A stretch of DNA of 64,000 bases, from positions 9,318,685-9,382,684 of the forward strand of contig CM068382.1 in assembly GCA_034770075.1 (NCBI GenBank). Direction: 5' to 3'. Below the pieces are notes generated by a model that saw only the letters and a program-made list of their open reading frames with translations, did no database searches and was not told the origin of the DNA. A program made the translations under genes and the position numbers. Positions within the stretch are counted from its first letter, which is position 1. Each line of letters begins with the position of its first letter. Source of the DNA: Aralia elata. Taxonomy: Eukaryota > Streptophyta > Magnoliopsida > Apiales > Araliaceae. This document shows positions 1-16,135 of the stretch, piece by piece.

Positions 1-1569
1 CATGAAGTAGATTTTACCTCAAGAGAATCCGTTACCCAATTAGCATTTAATTTGAATAACCATCCAAAATATCCAGATAATTAGTATATAATAATGAATA
101 ATCAATAGTACCCTTTAAATACCTAAACACTCTCTCTAGAGTCTTTCAATGTTCTTTATTAGGATTACTAGCTAGTATATCTACCAAGTCTTCCTATAAA
201 ATAAGCAATATCAGGTTTAATTAGTTCTATTGGAAATATAAAGAAGAGAGCCTATCAACTGGGAATATTTGAATTGTGAAACAGTTTCACCTTTATTTTT
301 TTTAAGAGCTATACTATAATCATAATGTCTAGCAACAGGTTTACAATCAAAATAATTTTACTTTTTAAGCATCGACTTAATCAAATGCGATAAAGATAAT
401 TGTATATATACCTCTATCAGTTCTAAAAATTTTCATTCCCATAATAATGTAATCATCACCAACCACCTTAGCATATAAACATCTATCAAATTTATTAAAA
501 ACAAATTCATATTTAAAAATCACATTATCAAACTTTTAATGCCATTGCTTAGAAGCTTGTTGTGATCCATGTAAAGATTTAATTAACTTGCTCACTTTAC
601 TCTCTTATCTTTTAGCTATAAAGCCTTCTAGTTGTTGCAGGTAAATTTCTTTTTCTAAATCTCCATTTAAAAACTCGATTTTAACATCCATTTGATGAAT
701 ATGTAATTTATAAATCAAAGCTAAGGCTAAAAGAATTCTAATAGAAGAAATTCTAGCTAGCTACAGGTGAATATGTATCAAAATAATCAACTCCTTTCTT
801 TTGAGTAAAATCTTTAGCAATAATCTAGTCATATATTTATCAATCCATCCATCAAGCCTAAGCTTCTTTCTAAAGATCGATCTACAGCCTACAGGTTTAC
901 ACCCTTGTGGTAAATCAGTTAAGTACCAAGTATTTTTTTTCCCACAATTGACCTCAATTTATTATAACATATTCTTTCTAAAAAGGGGCATCCGGAGAAG
1001 TCATAGCTTCTGCAAAGAAAGAAGGTTCGCCTTCAACCAAATACAAAAAGAAATCTTCCCCTAAATCGTTCTCTACTCGACATCTCTTAATTACTCCTTC
1101 TAGGTTCATCTTGAGAAGTAGAGGTGCTAGCAACATCAGATAAGGAACAAGAACTTCTATTCACAGGTTGGCTTAGCATCCTAGTCTTACACGGAAATAT
1201 ATCTTCAAAATAGGTAGCATTGATCTCTAACTTCTGTGATAGTATTATTAGAGATCTCATTACAGTCTGAATGAGTCACGAGAAACCTATTAGTATTACT
1301 ATCCTAAGGATATCCAATAAAAATTGCATCCATTGTTTTAGATCCTAATTTTCTCTTCTTAGGTTCCCGAATTCCAGCTTCAGCTAAACAACCCCAACTT
1401 TAAGATGATTAAGTCTATGTGTTCTACCCTTCCAATATTCATAACGAGTTTTATTAGTAAATTTGTGAGGAATTTTATTTAAAATATAACACGCCGTAAT
1501 TAAAGCTTCACACCCAAGATTTTCGGGAGTCCAAGATTTAAGTAATAAACAATTTACTATATCCAATTA
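1..1569 (-). pseudogene. Decayed Ty1/copia pol (integrase to reverse transcriptase/RNase H)
   Basis: Read on the minus strand, short stretches match the usual order of copia pol. An integrase piece lies at 1384-1566 (ITACYILNKIPHKFTNKT, then YEYWKGR). A start-of-RT piece lies near 870-970 (LPQGCKPVGC, LDGWIDKY). An RT core piece lies near 540-700 (MDVKIEFLNGDLEKEIYLQQ; KSLHGSQQASKQWH), and a distal RT/RNase H piece near 120-220 (PDIAYFIGRLGRYTS). The pieces are in different frames and separated by stops, so no protein can be made. The element continues beyond the left edge of the window; no LTR is visible here. Family assignment is firm, exact limits are not. Confidence 0.8.
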
Positions 1570-1585
1570 AAAGTTTCAATTTATT

Positions 1586-1680
1586 CACCGAGAGACTTTG
1601 ACTTGAGTGGTATTCTAGGCCTTTTGTCAAGCAATATATCCTAGGTTCGAATTCCTTCTCCCAAATTAGCAAAAAAAGAA
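1586..1680 (+). mobile_element. Short tRNA-derived SINE with 16-bp TSD
   Basis: A 95-bp insert contains a pol III B-box-like motif GGTTCGAATTCC at 1644-1655 and ends in an A-rich tail. It is flanked by direct repeats AAAGTTTCAATTTATT (1570-1585) and AAAGTTTCAGTTTATT (1681-1696), which differ at one base. B box, A-tail and long TSD together point to a retroposed tRNA-like sequence. The A box is weak. Confidence 0.6.
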
Positions 1681-1761
1681 AAAGTTTCAGTTTATTGTAG
1701 CTTTCATGTTCATTCTTGAAAAGGCATATATGTGTTCTTTCGCTTCACTGATTCTTACCAG

Positions 1762-1794
1762 GTTGCACCAGCAGAGCTTGACGGGTTACTTGAT
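1762..1794 (+). pseudogene. Exon scrap resembling 4-coumarate:CoA ligase / acyl-CoA synthetase
   Basis: After a pyrimidine-rich tract ending in TTACCAG, 33 bases encode VAPAELDGLLD and are followed by GTAAGT. The family motif 'QVAPAELEALL' of 4CL-type adenylate-forming enzymes begins just after a conserved intron, so the acceptor site, the peptide and its position all fit. Nothing else of the gene is recognisable; it is wedged between the SINE and LTR debris. Eleven residues are few, so this is tentative. Confidence 0.4.
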
Positions 1795-1862
1795 GTAAGT
1801 CAACAAGCGCCAAACTTAATTCTACATATGGAATCTTAATTTAACTCTTGACATACTGTATT

Positions 1863-2272
1863 TGTAATAACCTAGAATTTTGTTAATAATTAAATATTAA
1901 TTGATTTTATTTTATAAAAGTGTAATTGAATTTGAAAAGGTAAGTTACTGTTTTTTTTTCTTTTCTTCCTTGTTTCGTTTGGAAAGCTAAATTCTTTTAG
2001 TGGATAATTAAATAATTAATTAAATTAAAATTGAGGAGTCCATTAGGGTTTTGGTAACTCCCATTTGATTCCTATTTATATTTAAAGAGTGAAGGTGTAA
2101 CTTTAATCCTATTCTAATTTGATTAGTTGAATTTTCAAGCAGAATACTTCTACGCACTGCAGTCCATTAGAAAAATCATAATTAATTCATCCGATGTCGG
2201 AATTGAGTGAATCCAAAGCATGTTTCTTCAGTTTTTCGTCCTTTACAATTTTGAAAAAAGAAGAAGCTGACG
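1863..2272 (+). repeat. Gypsy LTR fragment (copy 1 of the family also at 45195)
   Basis: The stretch starts TGTAATAACC and is clearly similar over its length to 45195-45486 joined to 49810-49920. Shared landmarks are TTAATAATTAAATATT, TTAGGGTTTTGGTAACTC, CCTATTCTAATTTG and TCCGATGTCGGAATTGAG. In the second copy the match is broken exactly where a 4.3-kb LTR has inserted, which supports both reads. It stops near 2272, where chromovirus coding DNA begins. Confidence 0.65.
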
Positions 2273-2286
2273 CAATTTTAAATCGT

Positions 2287-2459
2287 TAAAAGCGGGTTAT
2301 GAGGAGAAAGACAATCCCATTTGTTAAAGTTTTGGTGGAAAAATCATCCAGAGCGCGAAGCTACTTGGGAGGCGGAAGAGACTATTCAGCAAGAGTGACA
2401 GGTAAATCTTTGTTTCTCTTTTGATTCCGAGGACAGAATCCTTTTTAAGGAGGAGATGA
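2287..2459 (+). pseudogene. 3' end of a chromovirus pol (chromodomain tail) plus polypurine tract
   Basis: The coding tail reads RRKTIPFVKVL and then, after a one-base shift, WKNHPEREATWEAEETIQQE followed by TGA at 2396-2398. This is the C-terminal chromodomain region of Tekay/Del-type gypsy elements; compare VKVLWRNHDVEEMTWELESE in the chromovirus at 30727-40833. A purine tract AAGGAGGAGATGA (2447-2459) sits directly before the LTR start TGTAATATCCCG, as a plus-strand primer should. The remainder of the element's internal region is missing. Confidence 0.75.
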
Positions 2460-4212
2460 TGTAATATCCCGAAAAAATAAAATAAATAATAATAATAAGA
2501 TAATAATAATAATAAAGCTAATTGGGTCAAACTACTTTCTAAGTATTTAAGCTTGGGTTTGTCAAACTAATTGAGCCCAATTTTAAGTGTTGGGTTTAAA
2601 ATTAAATTGTAATAGGAGTAACACTAATATATTAGGTTAAATCCCTTCCTAATTCATATACCGACATTAATCGACTAAACAAAAGGAGAGAATTTTAGCG
2701 CAACGAGAAACGAAGAAGAGGCGGAAGAGAGAGTTGTGAAACAAAAGAAAATTTTGGGGAAGAAGATTGTGAGACTATATTCAACATAATTGTATTTCCA
2801 AAAGGTAATAATTAAGTTTATTATTTTACTATAATCAGATATCTATTTTTATTTTTATAATTATAAAGTTCATCGTACCAATTTGGTGTATCGTCAGAAA
2901 TTAAACTCTCGGGATAATTTGATTTGTGATAGATAAATTATATATTAGATTGAGAGTTAATTTTCATTGCGAATTCATTGGTTTAAGAAAAAGAATTGTG
3001 TCGAATTCATTCGTTAAAAAAAAAAGGAATTGGTGCCGCAATGCGACACGGTGCATTGTAGGTTAGTAGTTATGCTTCCTGACATTGTTAGATTATATAA
3101 TATATCATATTATTTTAATATTAGTTATGGTTATATGATATAAGTCATGGTTAAAGCATATAATATATCATATTATTTTAATATTACTTATGGTTATATG
3201 ATATAAATGCAAGTCAGATGTATAAAGTATCAGGAAGCTTTCAATAAAGAAACGGGAAAGTGAAATAATATTATGTAATGTTATTATTAAAATTAAAATG
3301 TATCTTTCGATTACAAATTGAATATGGTATACTATTATATTAAATTTATGAAAATATAAACTATACAAGTTCATAATTTAATTAACTGTATTATATTTAT
3401 TTTGATAATTAGATTGGATTGAAGGAGTCTAACGGGTAATATTTGGCTTTGGTGAATTGTTTTGGTAATATATTAAGGTACGGATTTTCGTACTCCTTCA
3501 GCAATACTCTAGTGAAATTTAATTAGTTCGTTTTGTTCCTCGTTTCGATTTCCATTATTATTTCACATAATTGTTTCTTGTGAAATTCATTTAATAGTTT
3601 CATTTTGGAGTTAATACATAAGACTCATATTTGTACTCTTTGAATTAGGTTATCATGCCTAGTATTTATTTTGATATTTGTAGAGCGGTACTGCATGTTG
3701 TTACCTTCTTTTGAGACATTATGATTTGATCGGGTTCAACATGTATACATAGAACCCTTTTGTTGGTATTGTGTCACATGTGTTGTGACATGGTATCTTT
3801 ATTAGAATATACTGTAGGATATACATGAGCTATAACCACCTGTAGGGGTACCATAAGCATGTCGTCTCGGCGCGAGAGATATGACACTTTCCGTGGCGGT
3901 GTGATTAGTCCACAGCGTCTCCATTTTTGTGCTCCAGAGGAAATGGACAATTTAGTATTTTTGTTGTGGGAGGCATATAGGTTAACCCTAGTTTCTGTTC
4001 TGCGGATTGGTGATGTTGTGCCAAACACACCTATCCAATTTACATGCATTTGGATTCGCGGTCCAATGTGTGATTTGCCTGTGTGACATTATTTTGATTG
4101 CCTATATGACATTATTTGACTTGCATGTGTGGCAATGTATACTTCTGTTCTGTTCTGAGCTCAGTATGAAATTATACCACCTAACCATTTGATTCAGCCT
4201 ATTAATTCATTA
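2460..4212 (+). repeat. 3' LTR of a chromovirus, truncated at its distal end (family X, copy 1)
   Basis: It begins TGTAATATCCCG just after the polypurine tract. The distal half (about 3400-4212) matches, inverted, the LTR copy split around 30340-30726 and 40834-41190, and in direct orientation 56640-57722. Shared landmarks include GTAGAGCGGTAC, GAGCTATAACCACCTGT and TTTCCGTGG. A 63-bp tandem duplication lies at about 3095-3206. Similarity to copy 2 stops near 4212, before the expected GGGGGTGTTACA terminus, so the 3' end is lost. Short open frames here, such as at 3859-4086, are not genes. Confidence 0.7.
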
Positions 4213-4698
4213 CGTTATTTTTTTGTACCTTTAATTATCATTTTGAAAACGGAGAGAGTAATTTTTTTTAGAATTTATGTCGGTTTTTATTTTTCTTTCT
4301 TTTCTTATGTGCGCCACTCGTCGGAAGATATAGAGCTGACACATCTCATAGATATCTATTAAGTTCCGAGAGATTATAACACTTTTGTTCCACATATAGG
4401 AACATGTGAGATGAACCGTATATATATTGGGTCTCAACCCTCTATTAATAAATTATCATTGCTTTTGGGTAAGCCTATGTGAATCAACATAACTTAACTA
4501 ATATGATTATAAATTCTAATAGTCCATCTATTTTATGTAAACGTCTACTAAAAAAAAGGTGATAAACCTAATGGTAAGATCTTTCTCTTAACTGTGCAAG
4601 TTCACCACCTCGCAAATTCTAACATACTAGACAAAGCTCAATTGAGAGCAATCCTCAACTCCAAAAGGGACATACCACAAGAAAAATAACACCAAGGT
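4213..4698. other. Intergenic, no gene seen
   Basis: AT-rich sequence between the truncated LTR and the hAT element. It holds no coding pattern that I can support. The last 8 bases (4691-4698, ACCAAGGT) are the left target-site duplication of the hAT insertion. Confidence 0.5.
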
Positions 4699-4788
4699 TA
4701 GGGGTGGATCCATCTTAAGGGTAGAAAGGGCAATTGGCCCCATTGAATTTTCAGGGGGGGTCAATTTGTCCTCTTTCCCGGATAATGA

Positions 4789-4935
4789 ATGTCCTGGAAA
4801 AGGAATGTTTCTAATCTATCAATTTTCAAGTCGGACCACAGTCTTTTACTCATAAACACCGTCAGACAAGTGAATTTTATCCCTAGACCAACTTGCTTTG
4901 AAGCATGGTGGTTGTTAGCTTCGAAAGCTGTCGAG
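4789..4935 (+). pseudogene. LINE endonuclease-like fragment inside the hAT element
   Basis: The translation contains SDHSLLL and, after a gap, RPTCFEAWWL. These resemble the 'SDHxPLL ... RPFRFEAxW' block at the end of the apurinic endonuclease domain of plant LINEs. No other LINE sequence is adjacent, so this is a captured or older nested scrap. The call rests on two short motifs. Confidence 0.45.
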
Positions 4936-5340
4936 ATTATTAAGATTAATTTAGATAAGAGTATAGTGGGCTCGCACTTCTACATGGTTATGAGAAGAAA
5001 TCAAATACTGGTAAAAGACCTTCCCCCCTCCCCCCGGCTCTCCCCCTCTATTTAATTTACCTAAAAAGTTAATGAATGTCTCAAATTTGTATTCATTCTG
5101 CTCTTTCTTTTTCAGTCATCTAGCCACAACGTTAACCTGGCTTCACCACCACTGTCTACTCTCTCCTTCTTCGGCACTTCCTAGTCCACATCAAAGAAAT
5201 TTTTTTTAAAGCATATTGTGATTTTTTTTATAATTTCACAAATTTATTAATTGTTTGTGAATTTTTACAATTGTTTAAAATGAGGCTATCATGGTATTTT
5301 TGCAACAACGTCGACCCATCAAAAAAAATAAAAATTCAAA

Positions 5341-5463
5341 GATGAATGGATGGATGATTGTTTAGTAACTTACATTATTGAACATAATATTTTTGTAGCT
5401 ATTGAAAATGAGGCTATCATGCAACAATTTCAAGTTATGGAGTCTCGAAAAATGTTATTGTAA
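5341..5463 (+). pseudogene. C-terminal tail of a hAT (TTF zinc-finger type) transposase
   Basis: One frame reads EWMDDCLVTYIIEHNIFVAI and then NEAIMQQFQVMESRK, followed by a stop. This is the usual ending of plant hAT transposases of the TTF zinc-finger group ('WMNDCLVTYIEKDIF...IDNEAIIQRFQ'). Only the tail survives, so the element could move only with a transposase supplied elsewhere. It agrees with the hAT call made from the termini. Confidence 0.65.
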
Positions 5464-5668
5464 ATAATATATGAGCATTATTTAATTTTGTGATTTATTG
5501 TATTATATTTTTATTTTTTATTGAGAATTTTTCTTTAAATTTGGCTCCACTGAACTAAGGGGCGGATCCGCCCCTGACCAAGGTGCACCTAAACTCCTTC
5601 GAGTAATGAAAATCAAGACAACTACCAAATTTAACTTTTACAAAAGCAACATAAGACATGGTGTGATC

Positions 5669-5674
5669 TTTATT
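5669..5674 (-). terminator. Probable poly(A) signal of the subtilase gene
   Basis: AATAAA on the minus strand, about 50 bases past the stop codon of the subtilase. Spacing is normal for a plant near-upstream element; the cleavage site itself cannot be seen. Confidence 0.4.
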
Positions 5675-5723
5675 TTGGAACAGAGATAGTACATAAATAG
5701 CATATAGCTAGATGCCTAAGAAT

Positions 5724-10481
<4,758 letters not shown>

Positions 10482-10536
10482 GGCTTAAGGTAATGTATTT
10501 GTTTGTGTGTTCAAATTAAGCTATGGGCAGGAATGG

Positions 10537-10544
10537 TATTTGTA
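10537..10544 (-). promoter_or_regulatory. TATA-like box of the subtilase gene
   Basis: TACAAATA on the minus strand, about 55 bases upstream of the ATG at 10481. The decayed paralogue at 44775 has CTATAAATAC in the corresponding place with similar flanks (TTCTC/TTCTT before, ATTCCTGC/GGTTCCTGC after). That supports this as the core promoter position. Confidence 0.5.
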
Positions 10545-11641
10545 GAGAAAATATGGTCTCTAGGAATATTGGCAAACCAAAAAATCTAGAGAAATATTCT
10601 GCTTTTTACTGTCCATGTGTCAATCAAAAAATGGTAGATGTCTACTCGGGTTTGTAGAACCACCGATAAGGTTGTCACAATGCATAATATTATAAAATTT
10701 TATAATTTTTTATTACATTGATACGGTACGACAAATATTGTATTTATATTAAATTACAAATAGAGAATTGCAGTTAAAATATAATATTTAATTTGTTATA
10801 ATAAATACAACAAAAAGTTATATATTTTGGTTGAATTAAAAGAATAAAATAAAGAAAAAAAGATAATAATAAAATAATATATTTGATGATCATTTCGGTG
10901 CGTAAACCATTTCAATATATTAAATTCATTATATTTCATTATTTGCTTTGTTTCATCCTTCAAATCAAATGTAACATTAAATTTTTTTCATTCCAATATA
11001 TTAATTCAAACGTAATATTAAAATGATGACATCATCTCGATGACAAAGACTCTACAGTACCACCAAGGGAAAGATACGTACACAACAGATAAATTATTTC
11101 TTTATTGTCTGTATTATACATATTATTAGAATTCGCATTATTTTCCCAGAACTATCATCTTCCGAAGTGGGATCAATCTAGTAGGGACACATTATTTTGT
11201 CTTTGATTACTTTCTATTTCAGACAAAAAGTCAGTGTGATGGTGTTTTAATGAATTGAGAACACATTTATTTGCAAAAATAACAATAGAACAAGACATTT
11301 TGTAAAAATAATTGCTGTCATGTTTTTTAATGCAATTTTTTTTAATAAACACCCAAAGTAATGCAAGAATTGGCTAATGATGCTGAATTTGAAAAAGTAA
11401 TAATGATAAGTCATGTTACATTTGATGATAAATTTATGTCGATAATAAATAACAGATTAAATTAATGTGTTGTATGTATACTTAGAATTGATAAAAATTA
11501 AAAATGATCTCGTCTTAATTTATTTTATCTTATCACTCTATGTGAATCGCAGTTCAACTACGTTATAAATTAGTCCACATATAAATTATTTTCCATAATA
11601 ATGGATACTACCACTATGAAGTGACATCTTTCAAAAATGAA

Positions 11642-11791
11642 GTCCAACATGGGTGGCTTATATTTCACTCGAGTAGATCATGTTATTACTGTATTTAAGT
11701 AGGCTTATCTGCATTTGTCCAACACGGGTGGCTTATATTTCACTCGAGTAAATCATGTTGTCACTGGATTTAAGTAGGCCTATCTGCATTT
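11642..11791. repeat. 75-bp tandem duplication
   Basis: Two copies starting GTCCAACATGGGTGGC (11642) and GTCCAACACGGGTGGC (11717) run head to tail. Both contain TTATATTTCACTCGAGTA, and a third copy begins GTCC at 11792 before diverging. They differ by a few substitutions. Confidence 0.8.
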
Positions 11792-12277
11792 GTCCGAAAT
11801 ATATATATATTTTTTTGGCAAAAGGCTAAATTTTATTTTTGAAAAGTTCCTCAAATTCAAAAGTTATGAATACGAAGGGAACCAGAATACATCTATCTGA
11901 ATACACCGGAAATTATTACAAAAAACTAAATATAACATGCAAGCATACATAAATTGAGTGCTGTCATGAAATTACCATTACTCTAATCTGCTTCAATACC
12001 TATACTATGTCCTTGTTATGTGTTTTAATACCCCTGTTATTACATACAATCAAAATTCACCAACTAAATTACATAACTAAATTCGTATTTGATAGTAGAT
12101 TTTTATTTATTTTTTTGATCGGTAAAAAAAAATTGTATAAAAGTCTAAAGTCATACAAATGTAACAAATTCCAAAGATATGAATAGGCCACAACTAAATT
12201 ACATAACACCATAAATTTAAATTAGAAAACCTATACATTTTTCCTACCTAATATCAAAACTTGATTTGAAAATCAAA

Positions 12278-12280
<3 letters not shown>

Positions 12281-12314
<34 letters not shown>
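12281..12314. repeat. (AT)n microsatellite
   Basis: Uninterrupted AT dinucleotides over about 34 bases. Confidence 0.9.
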
Positions 12315-12316
<2 letters not shown>

Positions 12317-13529
12317 CTAATTTCAAAACCTTCGTTGAAAACACCCTCAAACTACTCCTTCAAAATAGCCAAATCTTGGTTGCTTGATACTAACGCGTGT
12401 TGCTCCAAAATAAATGTGAAGAAAAGAGCCCAATTATTTGTGCCTGTTTCACACGGTGCTTGATTTTTGAATTACTGACCTTTATCCTTTGAATTTCCTC
12501 CTGAATGAATCCAATAGTTGAACCAATTATTATCTGATATACATCTCAGTATTCATATCTGTTAAACATATACGATCGAATACAGATAGAAACACAACTG
12601 TATGTGCTAATAACAGTATCCACTTTTATTTGCTATAAAACTGTTGTAATTTCTATAATTTTTTGTATTATAATATACTAATAAATATAATAATAATAAT
12701 ATATTAATATTGCGTCCAACGATTCTTACAAACAAAAATTTTTTCTTCTAAAATATATTAATTAACTAACAAATGATAATATTCAATTTTAAGTTAATGA
12801 TTTATTTGTTTATATGTCATATATTCATCTATTTACGTATAATACTTATATAATTTAGTAATATAAAAATTATATTAAATATTATTTTTATCAAAAATAT
12901 GAATTTTAAAGAATAATAACTGAATTAAAAATGTATGAGAATAAGAAATAGTAGTAAGTAAATAACCATAATAGTAAGAATATAGATTTTCTTAAATTTT
13001 AGGTTTATATTCTTAGATTTTAGGATTGAAGGATCATTCCTAAATTTTATGGCTGAGAGACCATTTTATGCTATATATACGAAGAGTTTATACATTGTAT
13101 GAAAAAAATAGAAAGCCTTGAATGATTTACTCGATAGTAACTCATGATCACTAACCAAAATGACCCGATAAATTAAAATATTATTGGATAAGATCTCAGT
13201 ACCTTGTTATATTTAGTTATTGATTATTATACAATATAAAAATATTAATATTAATAGGTATTACTCCTCTTGACCCAAATTAAATGGTCAATTTGACTTT
13301 AAAAAAGTTAAATTGACAATTTTTAAAATTAATTTTTATGAGTAATGCTAGAGACACTAATTATACACAAAACATTATGCATACACAGTATAAGAAAAAA
13401 AAAGAAAATAGGGAGTGTGACCTACTCCACAATTTTTTGTGTACAGTTGGTGCACATAGTATTATCTAATTTTTATACCATTTTTACCAAAATATAGGTG
13501 AAGAGATTATAACTGAAAAAAAGTATATA

Positions 13530-13787
13530 CTCCATCCGTCCTTAGGAGGAGGAGTAAAATATATTTTTCACACAAATTAAAAAAAAATAAAAGGAAAGAG
13601 AATTAAAAAAAAATCAAATTTATCCCTATAAATGGCAGCACAAAATTACATAAAGTGATGATGCTTTTTATTTTTTATACTAATGAACCCACTAAATGAC
13701 ATATTAACCCTTTATTTTATGCATCTTAGCTCATCATTTTGAGAACAAAAATTATACTTTTAGTTATTCTTTTAAGGACGGAGGGAG
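13530..13787. mobile_element. Stowaway MITE
   Basis: 258 bp with termini CTCCATCCGTCCTTA and TAAGGACGGAGGGAG, which are inverted repeats with one mismatch. The TSD is TA at 13528-13529 and 13788-13789. Terminal sequence, size and TSD are typical of Stowaway elements. No coding content. Confidence 0.85.
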
Positions 13788-14052
13788 TACAATTTACTAC
13801 TGGCATCAATTTTTATAATTTTAAAAATATATTTATATACGTTTAATTATTATTTTAAAAAATAATCAATTAAACTTAATTAAATTAAAATTAAACATTT
13901 AATTTAGGACAAATAGAGTATTTATCTTTTACGGCTATGTCAAGATATATGGTGTAACAACCTTATGTGGATAATATTAATTTTGTTTTATTTGTTATTT
14001 TAATTAGTTAGTTGAACATTAATTTTGTATTTGGTGGATCAATAATTCTAGG

Positions 14053-14352
14053 GAGTCCGGGAATGGAAACCGATTTGGGGACCTTTTTTTTTGTTTTGAC
14101 TCTCAAATAATTTATATGATTTATTGGAACTGAAATTTAAAAAAAACAGTGATTTAGGTGTGTTTTGGATACATATCAAAAACAGGGTTACACAGACTGT
14201 GTGTAACCCTGTTTTTGATATGTATCCAAAACACACCTAAATTACTGTTTTTTTTTATAAAAAAAAATTAGTTCCAATAAATTATATAAATTATTTGAGA
14301 GTTAAAGCAAAAAAATAAATAAATAAAATTCTCGGTCCCCAAGTCCCGAGCA
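14053..14352. repeat. Large hairpin (foldback element) next to the solo LTR
   Basis: Two arms of about 140-155 bp are inverted copies around a centre near 14194. Inner arm landmarks are GTGTGTTTTGGATACATATC on the left with its complement on the right, and CAGGGTTACACAG with its complement. Outer landmarks are TTTGGGGACC and GGTCCCCAA. The right arm ends about 16 bases before the solo LTR at 14369. It probably is a MITE with arms filling the element; no TSD could be fixed. Confidence 0.75.
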
Positions 14353-16135
14353 GCGTAGAAGGACTCTTTGTAATGTCCAGGAAATCCTTAAACATTGTAT
14401 TAATTTATTTTGATATATATAATTCGTTTTATTTAATTTTACGAATTTAATTGGATCCGTGTAGGTATTATTATTTAATTATATAAATATGTGGTCCATT
14501 AATTTTCTTTGCATTAAAGAGGCTCATCAATAGTTTAAATAAATTAATAACTTAATCCCTAACAATTGATTGGTAAGAAAATTGGGAAGAAATTGAATAA
14601 ATAATTTTATCATTTTTGGATTAAACAATTCGAATAAAGAATTTCGGTTAAAATAAATATTTTAATTAAATAAATTAATTGGTTTAGTTATTGATTTAGA
14701 ATATTAGAAATGCAATGTGGATAATTTAATTTGGGTCATTCTTTTTATTTAGATTGACCCATTGTTTTTAATTAGTTGATTTAACCCAAATTTTAGTGAG
14801 CCCAGTATCCTTTCTATATTTTCCTATGGGCCGAACCAAATGGGCTGCCAAGTCCTTAAGAAATAAATAAAATGGGATGAGCCCATTCCACCAGCTGGGT
14901 CGGTCCATTCGAATTGGGGGAAACGGTTGGGTCGGTTGTTAAGAGTCTAGGGAAAACCCAATTGGCATTACCAATTTGAGGATTTAGCCAGACCAGCAAA
15001 CCCATGCTCTCAAATCAACTGCAACCGAGCAAAAGAGGGAAACCAAACCCCTCAACTCAGATAACCGAGCAAGTCGATTTGGGGAAAATCAGTCGAACAA
15101 GAAGGGAATCCAAAGCCCTAGCTTCTCAATCAAATCAAACCCTCAGCCGGATTGAACGGGACGAGCAGGGGGTGTCGCCAGGCGTACGCCGGCGACAGCT
15201 CGAAGCAAGCGGGCGGCGTGAAGGAATCGACCAGCGGACAAGGCGGGGAGAAGTGGACGATCGAGGGTTCGACGTTCGGACCAAGGGTTCCAGAAGTCCG
15301 GCGACTTGACCGGTGAGGGTGACGCAAGGCTCGAGGGGCGGCCGAACCTAGCTGTGCAACGGGTGGGGCGTGATGTGGACCATCAGTCGCTGCCTCCTTC
15401 CTACCGTTGGGCAGTGATGGGACGATTGAGGTAATACCCAGCGAATTGGGTAAAGCAAATTGCTATAAATTGAAACCAACCCAAGCCTAGCTGCCGATTT
15501 GGATTGTTCTTGTGAGTCCCAAAATATATATATATACACACATTAGGGCTCGCAGCAAGGAAGGGGAAATCAATTGAAGCCCAGATTTGTCGAAGGGATC
15601 AAGCAGCAACGGAGGGTATTTCTTTTTGTTTTGTTTGTTTTGTGTTTGGGTTGGTGCATTCGAACGCAATAGGGACTATTGGGACAATTGTTTTAGCTGA
15701 TTGTAATTTTCCAAACTAATTTCTCCTGTTGTCTAGATCATTGTTCGGGGTTGTTGTAATTACTTTTGGGTGATTAACTAGTTGCCTCTGTGAGTTCTAG
15801 ATTAATAAGTTGGGATTGTGTTATGGATTTTAATTGTGTAACAATTGTATCGTTTGGTTGCTTATTCTGTGTTGGGTTTTCTGATGGTCAGTCCCTGATG
15901 CATATAACCCGTTTGGGTGGATTAGGAATAATCGGATGAAACCTCTGTATGCAATTTTAGACGTGCCTGTTAACTGTTTGGTTTTATGCCTAAACGAGTT
16001 TCCTATCATTTTTCCCTGTCTATGCCGTGCGTCATGGTTGCTGTTGCTTGCTATTTGTGCTATCATTGGCTCAAATGTGGTTATTAATTTGGAGCTAATA
16101 TTATACTTGTGAATTGATTAGTTATTATAACAAAA

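Larger units (their letters stand above)
4699..5576 (+). mobile_element. Non-autonomous hAT transposon with 8-bp TSD
   Basis: The 878-bp element begins TAGGGGTGGATCC and ends GGATCCGCCCCTG, giving 13-bp terminal inverted repeats with two mismatches. The direct repeats ACCAAGGT at 4691-4698 and 5577-5584 are the 8-bp TSD expected of hAT. The interior contains the tail of a hAT transposase (5341-5463) and a LINE endonuclease-like scrap (4789-4935). The right end lies about 150 bp downstream of the subtilase stop codon. Confidence 0.85.
10546..13529. other. Intergenic AT-rich DNA upstream of the subtilase
   Basis: No coding pattern seen on either strand. It contains a 75-bp tandem duplication (11642-11791), an (AT)n microsatellite (12281-12314), and T/A-rich stretches near 11810 and 12110 that resemble eroded retroposon tails. 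The first few hundred bases next to 10545 presumably include the upstream promoter of the subtilase. Confidence 0.5.

Noticed and set aside
801..1064. 87-codon open frame on the plus strand.
   Set aside because: It lies opposite copia RT remnants on the minus strand and has no family motif; a shadow frame.
3774..4086. Overlapping open frames of 91 and 75 codons on both strands.
   Set aside because: They lie inside the gypsy LTR at 2460-4212, and the same DNA recurs in other LTR copies. No protein family resemblance.
4550..4680. Sequence resembling a tRNA-like SINE head (GGTGATAAACCTAATGGTAAG).
   Set aside because: No B box of acceptable quality, no tail and no TSD; not distinguishable from ordinary AT-rich DNA.
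15004..15327. Open frames (101 and 65 codons) in GC-rich DNA.
   Set aside because: They lie within the 4-kb solo LTR, upstream of a TATA box, with low-complexity Arg/Ser-rich translation. No evidence of a gene.
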